In this document: piece by piece, positions 54,093-62,989 of the stretch | Numbering within the stretch: position 1 is the stretch's first letter | How the letters are laid out: each line of letters starts with the position of its first letter | DNA from: JAXGXT01 sp040772665 | Lineage (GTDB): Bacteria > Bacillota > Clostridia > Lachnospirales > Anaerotignaceae | DNA: 64,000 bases | Assembly: GCA_040772665.1 (NCBI GenBank) | Contig: JAXGXT010000008.1 | Location: forward strand, 1-64,000 | Direction of reading: 5' to 3' | Notes under the pieces: model-generated | Databases searched by the model: none | Told to the model about the DNA's origin: nothing | The model's input: the letters and a program-made list of their open reading frames with translations, nothing else | Made by a program: the position numbers and the translations under genes

Positions 54093-54812
54093 TTACTTCT
54101 CAAAATATTCAATTGCATTAACAGGACATGCCTTTATAATATTTTGAAGTTTTTCCAGATCAAGTGTCTTTGATTCATAAGTTATAATACGGGCTTTTTT
54201 GTTTTGAATTTTAAAAACCTCAGGATAACCTTTTTCGCATAAAGCACAGCCCATACAAGCGTCTTTGTTTATGCTAAGACCGCTTCCATTTAAAGCTTTA
54301 ACGGGAATTTCTTCATCTTTTATTATTTTTGAGCCGATCCACGAAAAAATAATAATTGCAATTACCGTCAGTATCCATCTAAAAGACATAAACTTAAGTC
54401 CTAAAAATTTTGCCTCATTAACAAGCATGGGAATTTTAATAACCGCCCAAGAGCTTAATATAATAATTATATTGCGAATTGATGCCCCTTTTTTGTGCAG
54501 CATAACACACATGGGAAATGCGGCATAAATAGGCCCTGCCGAAATGCTTCCAACCACAAAAGAAAGAAAAACACCCTTTCCCTTTGCCTCCTTGCCTAAA
54601 TATTCTATGATTTTTTCTTTTGGAACCCACATATCCAAAAGCGCTGTCAAAATAAAAATCACAGGCATAATCATAATCATTTCCTTAATATAATAACCGC
54701 TGTTTTTAACAGATAAAATTGCCATAGACGGTTTAGCAATAAAAAGAAGTCCATAAGAAAACATTAAAACTGTAAGAAACAAGTTTTCTTTTATCTTTTT
54801 TACAATTGTCAT
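54093..54812 (-). CDS. Permease half (PF03773-like) with C-terminal ferredoxin domain
   Basis: The 239-residue protein has four helices (about 12-30, 40-60, 75-110, 140-160). Family features of the predicted-permease group are KGVFLSFVVGSISAGPIYAAFPMCVML and GASIRNIIIILSSWAVIKIPML. Residues about 178-239 form a single-cluster ferredoxin: CMGCALC and the distal ACPVNAIEY. A 4Fe-4S tail on this permease suggests redox gating. It overlaps the other permease half by 4 bp. Confidence 0.8.
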   Translation of the reverse strand: MTIVKKIKENLFLTVLMFSYGLLFIAKPSMAILSVKNSGYYIKEMIMIMPVIFILTALLDMWVPKEKIIEYLGKEAKGKGVFLSFVVGSISAGPIYAAFPMCVMLHKKGASIRNIIIILSSWAVIKIPMLVNEAKFLGLKFMSFRWILTVIAIIIFSWIGSKIIKDEEIPVKALNGSGLSINKDACMGCALCEKGYPEVFKIQNKKARIITYESKTLDLEKLQNIIKACPVNAIEYFEK

Positions 54813-55291
54813 ACTGCCACCCCCATAAACAATGCAATAATAATGGCAAAAACAAAACTAAGACTATTTCGCACAATTGTAAACTTTAGTCCAAACTCCC
54901 TTTTTTCAAGCGGAAACGTAACCGCACCCACCATTGTTAAAGTCGTTAAAAAAGCCACAGCAGGTATTATGCTTATGCCTGCATTAACCAATGTTCCCAC
55001 AAGGGGAAAGGCAATAAACGCAGGCACAAGAGTAACAGTGCCTAATAATGCTCCGCCAACAGTTGCCAAAAAAACAGATTGACCTGATAAAAATACTGCA
55101 ATATCTTCAGGGGGTATAAGTGTAAGTATAAGCCCTATGGCAAAAATAACAGAAAGTATACTTATAAGCATACTCCTGCCCATTCCAAAAGCCATTTTAA
55201 GTGCTTGCTTTGTTTTTCTTTTGTCTTTCATAATCGAAACCGCAAGAAAAACCAAAGTTCCTATCCATATAGCAAATGTAAAAACATCCAT
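54809..55291 (-). CDS. Permease half (PF03773-like)
   Basis: The 160-residue protein has four to five helices. It carries GRSMLISILSVIFAIGLILTLIPPEDIAVFLSG and LGTVTLVPAFIAFPLVGTLVNAGISI, which is the first half of the predicted-permease fold; single-chain relatives carry both halves. The start ATG 55291 follows AAGGAG. It forms a three-gene unit with the cupin upstream and the ferredoxin-tailed half downstream. The substrate is unknown; related permeases move arsenicals or metal species. Confidence 0.8.
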   Translation of the reverse strand: MDVFTFAIWIGTLVFLAVSIMKDKRKTKQALKMAFGMGRSMLISILSVIFAIGLILTLIPPEDIAVFLSGQSVFLATVGGALLGTVTLVPAFIAFPLVGTLVNAGISIIPAVAFLTTLTMVGAVTFPLEKREFGLKFTIVRNSLSFVFAIIIALFMGVAV

Positions 55292-55317
55292 AAACAATCT
55301 TCTCCTTTTAGAATGTT

Positions 55318-55632
55318 TTACTTACCAGGAGCAGGGGCTTTTACAACAATCAGCTCTACAATGTCATCATGCAGATTTTTTACATTCATTTTAATACCTT
55401 GAGGAATTTTTAAAATTGTTCCTGCAGGATATTCATGAATTTCCTGTTCATCAAGGCCAATGGATAAAAGACCTCTGAAAACTATCATATAGACATTAGA
55501 ATTTGAAAAGTGTTCAGGAAGCCCTCCGTTTTTTTGTAAAATCATGTGGTTTAAATGAACATTTTCATCAGCAATTACTTTCTCAATAATTTGCTCGTCA
55601 CCTTGTGCCATGGAAAAAATTTGTTCAATCAT
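55318..55632 (-). CDS. Cupin-domain protein
   Basis: The 104-residue single-domain cupin (beta barrel) contains LNHMILQKNGGLPEHFSNSNVYMIVFRGLLSI and YPAGTILKIPQGIKMNVKN. Two of the usual His metal ligands can be aligned (HMI... and EHFSN). ATG 55632 follows AAAGGAGG. It is the first gene of the cupin-permease unit, divergent from a Crp/Fnr regulator 110 bp away. The small cupin is likely a ligand-binding partner of the regulon. Confidence 0.82.
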   Translation of the reverse strand: MIEQIFSMAQGDEQIIEKVIADENVHLNHMILQKNGGLPEHFSNSNVYMIVFRGLLSIGLDEQEIHEYPAGTILKIPQGIKMNVKNLHDDIVELIVVKAPAPGK

Positions 55633-55660
55633 ATTAAAACCTCCTTTATATTTTACTTGT

Positions 55661-55666
55661 AGTATA
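55661..55666 (-). promoter_or_regulatory. -10 element of the cupin-permease operon, without a -35
   Basis: Minus strand TATACT. The -35 position reads TATTTA, which is a poor match. Activation by the divergent Crp/Fnr protein would explain this; no clear palindromic site is visible. Confidence 0.45.
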
Positions 55667-55687
55667 ACCTTTAATTAAACATATAAA

Positions 55688-55716
55688 TAGACACATAGGT
55701 TTCCTTTTGCTATAAT
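55688..55716 (+). promoter_or_regulatory. Promoter of the Crp/Fnr regulator gene
   Basis: -35 TAGACA (55688-55693), 17-bp spacer, -10 TATAAT (55711-55716). Confidence 0.7.
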
Positions 55717-55742
55717 ATTTAAAACCATAAAGGATTGATAAA

Positions 55743-56390
55743 ATGATAAATGAACTAAAAAAACTACAGCTTTTTTCAAATATAAGCACCTATGTTTTAG
55801 AAGATTTGATAAAAGAAAAACAAATTTTTAAACGCCGCTACAATAAAGGTGTAACTGTCCATGAACAGCACTCACAATGTGCTGCTATTGACGTTGTTTC
55901 TTCAGGAAAGCTTGTTGCATATTCTTTATCTCAAAATGGTTCACAAACCATTGTTTTTGAATTTAAACAAGAAAGTATTATAGGAGCAAACTTACTCTTC
56001 GGGGCTGAAAACTTATATCCCATGAATATATATTGCAAAACCGACAGCATACTTTTTCATGTTTCAAAAACAGGAGTGGAAAGACTATTAAAAGAATATG
56101 ATTTTGTTATGCAATTTGTAAAATCTCTTTCAATGAATTCACAAGGTATGAACAGAAAAATATCAATGTATACGCAAAAAACTTTACGAGAAAATCTTAT
56201 TGATTATTTATCGGAGCTTTCCATAAGACAAAGTTCAAACATTGTTATATTACCAATAACTAAAAAACAGCTTGCAGACTATCTGGGTGTTCAACGTCCA
56301 TCTCTTTTTAGAGAGCTGAAACAAATGAAAGATGAAAACTTAATTAAGATTGAAAACAAAAAAATTATTATCTATTTTTTAAAAAAATAA
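55743..56390 (+). CDS. Crp/Fnr-family transcriptional regulator
   Basis: The 215-residue protein has an N-terminal cNMP-binding beta barrel (about 12-120), a dimerisation helix (about 122-148) and a winged helix-turn-helix (about 150-215; ITKKQLADYLGVQRPSLFRELKQMKDENLI). The only cysteines (CAAIDVV, YCKTD) do not form the Fnr Fe-S pattern, so it probably does not sense oxygen through a cluster. ATG follows AAAGGATTG. Its divergent position suggests that it controls the cupin-permease genes. Confidence 0.92.
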   Translation: MINELKKLQLFSNISTYVLEDLIKEKQIFKRRYNKGVTVHEQHSQCAAIDVVSSGKLVAYSLSQNGSQTIVFEFKQESIIGANLLFGAENLYPMNIYCKTDSILFHVSKTGVERLLKEYDFVMQFVKSLSMNSQGMNRKISMYTQKTLRENLIDYLSELSIRQSSNIVILPITKKQLADYLGVQRPSLFRELKQMKDENLIKIENKKIIIYFLKK

Positions 56391-56542
56391 TCAAGCTCAT
56401 GCCTATCGGCACTTTGTTTCCAAAACAAGCACTAAGTGTCTGTGATGTTTATCTTTAACCTTTAAAACTGCATATATGGTTTTATCACAGCCTTTTTTAA
56501 AAATTGATGAGTTTGTCACCTGAATTTTCTCATCACATTAAA

Positions 56543-56575
56543 AAAATCCCCTAAATCATAGTCTTAGGGGATTTT
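56543..56575. terminator. Terminator between the Crp/Fnr gene and the frameshifted chemoreceptor
   Basis: A 12-bp perfect stem AAAATCCCCTAA/TTAGGGGATTTT. It is T-rich on both strands. Confidence 0.88.
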
Positions 56576-56593
56576 GACAAATCATAATATAAA

Positions 56594-58323
56594 TTAATAT
56601 TTATCAAGTCCATCATAAAAAGATGGAGTTTTTATAGGTTTTTCCAAGTATTCGCCATCATAACCCTGCTCTGAAACAAAATCATTGTTATAGGTTTCTT
56701 TAAGAACAAACTTTTCCACCTCATGCTGTAATATTGATGCCTGAGCAGACATTTCTTCGCTTGTGGCAGAGTTTTCTTCAGCAGTGGCGGCATTGTTTTG
56801 AACAACGGCAGACACTTGATTTAGGCCCTCTTTTATTTGCTCTAAAGCCAAAGCCTGTTCTGCAGACACTTGCTCAATTTGAACAACATTTTCAATAACA
56901 TGTGTTGTTGCCTCTTCTGCATCTTTTAAAATTTGAGCAGTTTCATCTGTAATCAAAGAACCTCTTTTTATAGTGCTTACAGAAGTGTTGATTAATTCTC
57001 CTGTCTGACGGGCAGCCTCGGCTGATTTTGCGGCAAGGTTTCTAACTTCATCCGCCACAACTGCAAAGCCTTTTCCCGCAGCTCCTGCACGTGCCGCCTC
57101 TATTGCGGCATTAAGAGCCAAAATGTTGGTTTGAAAAGCTATATCCTCAATGGTTTTTGTAATGTTTGCAATTTGATGTGAGGCGGAATCAATATCACCC
57201 ATAGCCTCTGTTAATTGATGCATTTGTCGGTTTCCGTCACTTAAGCGTTCCCCTGCCTCACCAAGCTGTTGAGTGGTTTTTTTAACCTGTAATGAGTTAT
57301 TTCCTGCCTGTTGTGCAATTTCAGCAATAGATGCTCCCAACTGTTCAATAGTGGCAGCTTGTTCGGTAGAGCCTGCCGCCAAAGCCTGAGCACCGCTTGC
57401 AACCTGCTGTGCTCCTGTGTTAACTTGCTCTGCCGCAATATTAATAACATGCATAACCTGATTTGTGTTATCAATCATATGATTGATTGCATGGTTAACT
57501 GCGTCATCTTCTCTTCTCACAGTTATGGAGCCTGTGTAATCACCTTCTGCTATAGCTGTAAGAACAGCCGATTGCTCCTTCATTGTGTTGGTAAGCTTAA
57601 TAAAAGCCTCTCCAAGTTTGCCTATTTCATCATCTATATCATAGTCAACTTCAATATCCAAAGCTCCCAATGCCATTGCCTCGGCATTTTGAGTAATTTT
57701 AACTATAGGAGTCATAATGCTTTTAATAACTTTCAAAGCTATTATAGTGCTGGCAACAGCAACACCAATCAAAATAAAAACAATTGACCAAGTTGCAGCT
57801 TTTGAACTGCTGAAATATTGTCTGCTTTTTCTAAAAGAAGGTCGGCATATCTTTGTTCAATCTTTCCAATAAGCGCAACCGTTTCATTGGTGCGGGGAAG
57901 AACATCGTCTGTAAAAACTTTCAAAGCTTCTTTTTGCCGCTTTGACATAATAAGCTCGTTTATCTCCTTCGCTTCTTGATGAATTTCGTTATGCGGCACC
58001 ATAACCTCATTAAACAGACGTTTTAATTCCTCATCATCAGTTTTTGAAGAATCACTGCCCAGCCATTTGCCAAGGGCACACGTTGTAGGGTCTATTGAGC
58101 CTGTAAACTCAGAACCTAAATTTACAGACATTGTTAATCCATGGCGCCATTCATAATGTGCTGTAAGAACATTTGATGCATCCACGTAAGACTGCCTGAG
58201 AACTTCTTGCTGGGCAGACATACGTGAAACCCAAATTGTTGATCCTAACCCTATAATACCAAGTAACCACCCTAGTGCTGCAATTATTGCAAATCCACCT
58301 ATCATTTTTGTACGAAGTTTCAA
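56594..58323 (-). pseudogene. Frameshifted chemotaxis receptor with CZB-like sensor
   Basis: A TTG start at 58323 behind AAGGAGAG opens a receptor with one helix (about 8-30) and an extracytoplasmic domain. That domain includes HYEWRHG, CALGKWLGSD and HNEIHQEA, the His/Cys pattern of CZB zinc-binding domains. The frame is lost near 57790-57805: frame 1 ends SAVQKLQLGQLFLF-stop. The adjacent frame reads SSKAATWSIVFILIGVAVA and continues through HAMP and a full signalling domain (NAAIEAARAGAAGKGFAVVADEVRNLAAK). A single missing base explains both. Either it is a recent pseudogene or a sequencing error in this spot. Its promoter is the inner end of repeat C. Confidence 0.85.
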
Positions 58324-58372
58324 GTAAAACACTCTCCTTAATTCCCGCAGTTTATGTAAATATTCCACACAT

Positions 58373-58730
58373 ATTATACCCTAAAGACAAAAGAAAGCGT
58401 CGGCAAAGCCGACATTCTCTTTTGTCAATGGACGAATAAAACTTAAAAAGTTTTATGAGTAGTATAATCCGCTGTGATAACAGCGGCAAAGAACGTAGGC
58501 AAAATCAAAACCTTGAGGGTTTTGCCCTCAAACACCCACAAGGGTTTTACCCTTGACCCATCTAAAACCGCATGAATATGCGGTTTTGATAAAAGTTTTT
58601 GGTCTTGCTTTTTTCAAAAAGCAAGTAGGGTTGAGCAACGCCCAAGGTTTGTCTTCAGTCTGTCCGCTGTGACAACAGCGGCAGAGCCGTTAGGCTCTTT
58701 CCACAAATGAAATTTGTGGATATTATACCA
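58373..58730 (-). repeat. Hairpin-array repeat, copy C, with internal insertion
   Basis: The 358-bp copy is oriented toward the frameshifted receptor. It has all five stems of the family plus about 196 extra bp placed between two copies of the CCGCTGT/ACAGCGG hairpin (58472-58490 region and 58662-58684 region). The extra DNA carries its own stems (CTTGCTTTTT/AAAAAGCAAG, AAAACCGCAT/ATGCGGTTTT, AAGGGT/ACCCTT, GAGGGC/GCCCTC). The ends are GGGTATAAT (58381-58373) and TGGTATAAT (58730-58722). TATAAT at the inner end lies 50 bp upstream of the receptor start. Confidence 0.85.
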
Positions 58731-58988
58731 CGGCATGAAGAGCCGCTTTCTTATCTGTTTGTGGTTTTAGTGATACATAATATATCGCTAAAATAATTGG
58801 TAGTCTGCGATTTTTTATGACAATTTCATCCTTTTAATTTTAAAGTAGATATTGTATTATGTCAAACAATAACACTAAACGGATAAACCTGTATTGTTTT
58901 GTAATATATCATACTCTTTAAAACTTTTCTGTGATAAAATCACAAACTTGCACCTGTAATATTCATAAAATATAGATAAAATTAAAAC
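58731..58988. other. AT-rich intergenic region
   Basis: No gene or clear signal between repeat C and the terminator at 58989. Confidence 0.4.
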
Positions 58989-59040
58989 TTTAGGCAAAGC
59001 TTAAGGTTCAAAATTAAAGAAACCCTTGGCTTTGCCTAAA
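58989..59040 (-). terminator. Long hairpin terminator of the GGDEF/HD-GYP gene
   Basis: A 12-bp perfect stem TTTAGGCAAAGC/GCTTTGCCTAAA with an extra AAGG/CCTT pairing inside. It is followed on the minus strand by a T-rich stretch, about 80 bp past the stop. Confidence 0.65.
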
Positions 59041-59118
59041 TCTATGCCCTTTTTAAAAAACTTTTACAAAAACAGAATATAATTTTTGTTTAAACCTTAT
59101 ACAAATTAAAACTTTTAA

Positions 59119-61821
59119 TTATTTCTCTTTCTTCTTCATTTCAATAAACAACTTGGAAATATTCGGGTCAAAGCGTTTTCCTGCTCCATCTTCTATAACC
59201 TTTAAAGCAAGAGCCTTTTGCTCTTCATCCTTTTCTCCTTCTCTATAAGCACGGTCATATGTTTCCGCAATCAATATAATCCTTGATATAAGGGGAATTT
59301 CTTCGCCTTTTAGCTGTCTTGGATATCCACTTCCGTCCCAGTTTTCATGGTGAGCATAAACAAACTCTGCCAAATCCAGGGTGTCATCAAAAAGGCTTAA
59401 AATGCGATACCCGTCTATTGGATGCTGACGCATTTTTTCTAACTCTTCGTCCGTTAATTCCGCTTTAACCAAAAGACTTTCGTCTTGAACAATCTTGCCG
59501 ATGTCATGTAAATATGCCGCTCGTTTTAACCTGTTAATATCAGTTTGAGAAAGATTAAGCAATTCGCCTATTTCACAGCTTAGCCTTTGAACAGAAGCTG
59601 AATGACGTTTTTCTTCCGGTCTTTTTGTGTGTAAAAAGGAAACAATTGTATCAATCATGTCTTGATTAATAACACGTCTGTTCATTGTTTTATCCTTATA
59701 CATGGCATTTTCCGCATTAGTCATAACTTCTTCCAAAGTCTGTTCCAAGTTGGTTTTTGTGTCACATCCAAGAGAAATGCTGCATTTTATAGCCTCTATG
59801 TATGCATTGGAAAATTCACTTCTTACTCTTAAAAGAACCTTTTCAGCATCTTCTTTTTTTGTTTTGGGAAGAAGCAAAATAAATTCATCTCCACCAACAC
59901 GAGCAACAATATCTTTTTCTCTTGAAGCCTTTGCTAAAATTTCTGCTGATTTTTTAATAAGTTTATCTCCTGCGGCATGTCCAAAGATGTCATTAGTCAT
60001 TTTAAGACCGTTAATGTCTGCAAAAATAACAGATATAGGCATATGTTCAAGGTTGTCAATTTTATTAAGATATTTTTCAAAACCTCTTCGATTATAAATG
60101 CCTGTTAAGGCATCATGATAACTTAAATAATTAATCTCATTTTCTTTTTCTTTTCGTTCAGTTACATCTGTAAATGTTAATACTCCCCCAACAATTTTAC
60201 TTTCACAAATTAAAGGATGTGCATAATATTCAACATCAAAAAATGAATTGTCTGCTCTCCAAAACACCTCATCATCTGTTTTAACGCTGCTGCCTTGTTT
60301 CAAAGCAGTAAGTATCTTGCATTCCTCAATGGGGTATGGCTGTCCGTTTTTATAACTGTGATGAATAACATCATGTATGTTTTTTCCCAACAAATCCATT
60401 GAGCTTAAATAGCCTAACATTTTAAGACCGCTTTCATTAATAAACGTGCAGTTTCCGTCAACATCAAGACCGCAAACCCCCTCGGCGGTTGAACTCAAAA
60501 TAAGCTGAAGCTGTTTTTTACTCTCTTTCAGTTCCAAAGTTGATTTATAAAGCTCCTCTGTTCTTTCTTTAACAAGAGCCTCAAGATTATTAATATAAAA
60601 CTCCATTTTGTCAGCCACTTTATTGAAGCTTTTTGAAATTTCCCCTATTTCATCGTTTCGTTCCACTTGAATTCTCTTAGATAAATCTCCTAAAGAAAAT
60701 GCGGCAGAGGCCTCTAAAAGATGATTCATTGGCCGCAAAAATCTTTTAGTTGCAGCCCTGTATATAAGGTGTGATGATAATAACGCAAGCATTATAAACA
60801 ACAGTGTTATGTGAATGTTTTTAGCAACATTTGACATATAAAAACTTTCAGGCACTGCCGATACTAAAACCCAGTTTAAACCATTCATTTTAATTTCACT
60901 GGCAAAAACATAAAATCTTCCTTCTTCGTCACTATACAAAAATTTACCCTTTTTATCAGAAAAATAATAATCACATACAGCTTTTAAAATAGAAATTTCT
61001 TCTTTTTCACAAATATTAAACCGTTCAATAGAACCATCGTTATTTATGATAAAATTATCCACTCCAAAAGAATTTGCAATAAGCTCTCCTGTTTCTTTTT
61101 CAATAATAACAGCATAGCCATTATAATCCTTTACAATTTTGCTTAAATAATCCCCAATACCAGAAAGAAGCATATGGGTCCCCAAAACTCCTTGAAGCTC
61201 TCCTTCACTGTTATAAATAGGCCAGGCTGCAGACACCGTTAAATCATCTTTCACATGATGTTTGAAAACAGAAGAAAAACCAGGTCTTTTTGCATTTGCC
61301 GCATCTTGATACCAAGAACGTGTTCTTGCATCATATTTTGCCGTCTTTTTTATAAGTTCGCCTTTTGTCAAATCCTCATTAACAGCATAATACCATGCTT
61401 CGCCTTCTGTGCTGCTGTCTGCTATCATAATTTCTACTTTATTTTCCTCGTTTCGCCTTGCTCCATAAAACCTTCCATCGGCAAGGGCATAACTAAAACT
61501 ATGCACGTCCATATTATGGGAGCTTAAAACTCCTGCAAAAAATTTATTTCTCAGTTCTTCATTAGAAATATCAAGAATTTCGTTTTTTATAGTTTTTTCA
61601 TTTAACTCATTAATATGGTAAGGTATATTTATAAGAGCGTTAACCTGAGAATGTAATTGCTCTCCTATATCCTCTGAAATAATTTCAGTTGTTTGCCTTG
61701 CAGATAAAACCCATTGAGAGAAAATTAAATATCCTATACCCCCTGTAGATATTATCATGGTCACTATAAATACAATAGAAATCAGTTTTATTATTGATAT
61801 ATCTTTTCCTTTTCTATTCAT
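59119..61821 (-). CDS. Cache-HAMP-PAS-GGDEF-HD-GYP cyclic-di-GMP signalling protein
   Basis: The 900-residue membrane sensor has helix 1 (about 10-33), an extracellular double Cache domain (about 40-325), helix 2 (about 328-350), HAMP (about 355-405) and a coiled coil. A PAS domain follows (about 430-550; LQLILSSTAEGVCGLDVDGNCTFINESG), then GGDEF (about 555-715; intact VARVGGDEFILLLP). The C-terminal HD-GYP domain (about 725-900) shows LHDIGK and HHENWDGSGYP, the signature for c-di-GMP hydrolysis. It could both make and break the second messenger. The start ATG 61821 is 12 nt after AAGGA; ATG 61833 is also possible. Confidence 0.93.
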   Translation of the reverse strand: MNRKGKDISIIKLISIVFIVTMIISTGGIGYLIFSQWVLSARQTTEIISEDIGEQLHSQVNALINIPYHINELNEKTIKNEILDISNEELRNKFFAGVLSSHNMDVHSFSYALADGRFYGARRNEENKVEIMIADSSTEGEAWYYAVNEDLTKGELIKKTAKYDARTRSWYQDAANAKRPGFSSVFKHHVKDDLTVSAAWPIYNSEGELQGVLGTHMLLSGIGDYLSKIVKDYNGYAVIIEKETGELIANSFGVDNFIINNDGSIERFNICEKEEISILKAVCDYYFSDKKGKFLYSDEEGRFYVFASEIKMNGLNWVLVSAVPESFYMSNVAKNIHITLLFIMLALLSSHLIYRAATKRFLRPMNHLLEASAAFSLGDLSKRIQVERNDEIGEISKSFNKVADKMEFYINNLEALVKERTEELYKSTLELKESKKQLQLILSSTAEGVCGLDVDGNCTFINESGLKMLGYLSSMDLLGKNIHDVIHHSYKNGQPYPIEECKILTALKQGSSVKTDDEVFWRADNSFFDVEYYAHPLICESKIVGGVLTFTDVTERKEKENEINYLSYHDALTGIYNRRGFEKYLNKIDNLEHMPISVIFADINGLKMTNDIFGHAAGDKLIKKSAEILAKASREKDIVARVGGDEFILLLPKTKKEDAEKVLLRVRSEFSNAYIEAIKCSISLGCDTKTNLEQTLEEVMTNAENAMYKDKTMNRRVINQDMIDTIVSFLHTKRPEEKRHSASVQRLSCEIGELLNLSQTDINRLKRAAYLHDIGKIVQDESLLVKAELTDEELEKMRQHPIDGYRILSLFDDTLDLAEFVYAHHENWDGSGYPRQLKGEEIPLISRIILIAETYDRAYREGEKDEEQKALALKVIEDGAGKRFDPNISKLFIEMKKKEK

Positions 61822-62192
61822 ATACCGCATCATTCCTTTTTAAGGTGCTGCCATATTTTTTATTAAGGTTTTAGATACTCTGTTGGCAAAGCAGTAAATG
61901 CTTAATAAGCAATATTTTTTTGCACTTTATTTTAACAGCCAAAAAAATGATTATAAAATTAATCTTTTTAGATATTTCTCTTGTGTTAAACAAGGGTAAG
62001 GTTTGTTACTTATTAAAATATTCTTACTTTAATTTTACCACAAAAATTTACATTTCATAGTCTATTTATAAATTTTTCTAAATTATATTTATTTTGTATA
62101 CACAACCATAATTCTAAGTAAACTTAACTTTGGCTCATTCTCAAACTATTTGCTTTTTAGGCAAAAAATAGAATTAGAAGGGAGGAGAATAA

Positions 62193-62213
62193 ATGCCGCC
62201 CGATTTCACTTAG
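62193..62213 (+). other. Six-codon upstream reading frame with a strong ribosome site
   Basis: ATG CCG CCC GAT TTC ACT TAG (MPPDFT) lies 6 nt after GGGAGGAG. The start of the frame is upstream of the promoter at 62215, so it would be translated only from a longer transcript. Leader peptide or chance. Confidence 0.25.
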
Positions 62214-62214
62214 G

Positions 62215-62243
62215 TTGGCTGCAAATTTTCGCAGTGATATAAT
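62215..62243 (+). promoter_or_regulatory. Candidate promoter of the small membrane protein gene
   Basis: -35 TTGGCT (62215-62220), 17-bp spacer containing a CTGC/GCAG dyad, -10 TATAAT (62238-62243). Confidence 0.5.
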
Positions 62244-62284
62244 AACGATATAAAAAAATACATATTAACTAAAGGAGTATTGAA

Positions 62285-62560
62285 ATGAAAAAACTTAACT
62301 GGAAAATAGTAAATATTGCTTTTTGGATAGAGGTTGTTTTATCCTATATTTTTCCCTTTAAGACTATAGACGGCTTTCAGTACCAAGCAGGATTTCCAAT
62401 AACCTTTATCACTATATATAATACAAAAATCGGCATAAACCCATTTATGTCAATGAACTTAAATCCATTGGCTTTGTTGGCAAACATTGTTATTATCTAT
62501 TTAATTATTTCTGCTTTCACAAAAACGCATCAAAAAATTAAAGAACATAACATGAAATAA
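62285..62560 (+). CDS. Small membrane protein of unknown function
   Basis: The 91-residue protein starts at ATG behind AAAGGAG. It has two hydrophobic segments (about 8-27 and 58-80) around a polar loop (KTIDGFQYQAGFPITFITIYNTKIGINPF). The tail is basic (KTHQKIKEHNMK). It is monocistronic, with its own promoter and terminator. I do not recognise the family. Confidence 0.7.
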   Translation: MKKLNWKIVNIAFWIEVVLSYIFPFKTIDGFQYQAGFPITFITIYNTKIGINPFMSMNLNPLALLANIVIIYLIISAFTKTHQKIKEHNMK

Positions 62561-62600
62561 GGGCATCCCCGCTAAAAAGCGAGTATGCCCTAAAATTTTC
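62560..62600. terminator. Terminator after the small membrane protein gene
   Basis: AGGGCAT pairs with ATGCCCT, and an inner CGCT pairs with AGCG. TAAAATTTTC follows. Confidence 0.8.
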
Positions 62601-62642
62601 TTGTTTATAAATAGGCTAAAATATGTGCGTTTTTTCTATAGA

Positions 62643-62731
62643 CGGAGGCGAAGAGATTTGAACTCTTGCGCCGGTGAAACCGACCTACCGGATTTCGAAT
62701 CCGGACCCTTCAGCCGCTTGGGTACGCCTCC
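62643..62731 (-). tRNA. tRNA-Ser (anticodon CGA)
   Basis: An 89-nt class II tRNA. The acceptor stem is GGAGGCG/CGCCTCC with discriminator G. The anticodon stem CCGGA/TCCGG encloses the loop TTCGAAA, anticodon CGA (reads UCG). A long variable arm (TAGGTCGGTTTCACCGGCG region) and the T-loop TTCAAAT are present. No CCA is encoded. Confidence 0.95.
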
Positions 62732-62887
62732 ACAGTTGTTTTAATATGTTAGTTTAAAAATTAGTGAAACAAGAAAGTCTAAACCTTTATAATATTTCAG
62801 CCGTTTTAAATTAAGTTTTAAAAACAATTTAGAAATTACGTGCCGCATATGGTTAAAATCTTGTTTCTATCTGTTTTTTAAACATCT

Positions 62888-62921
62888 TTTTAGGGTTCAG
62901 ATTTTAATCCAAACCCTAAAA
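62888..62921 (-). terminator. Terminator of the MarR gene
   Basis: TTTTAGGGTT pairs with AACCCTAAAA about 70 bp past the stop. It is T-rich on the minus strand. Confidence 0.65.
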
Positions 62922-62989
62922 TACACTTAAAAATAATTAACTCATGTTGTTTTTTATGTTTAATAATTATCGAATTTCTGAAATATGTA

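Larger units (their letters stand above)
61822..62284. other. Intergenic region between the GGDEF/HD-GYP gene and the small membrane protein
   Basis: Mostly AT-rich with no large gene. It holds a micro-ORF at 62193 and a promoter at 62215-62243, described separately. Confidence 0.4.

Noticed and set aside
55681..55700. Search for a Crp/Fnr palindrome between the cupin and regulator genes
   Set aside because: No half-site pair matching TTGAT-N4-ATCAA or TGTGA-N6-TCACA could be seen, so no operator is annotated.
58399..58735. CRISPR-like array
   Set aside because: The repeated units are different hairpins, not identical direct repeats with unique spacers, and no cas genes occur.
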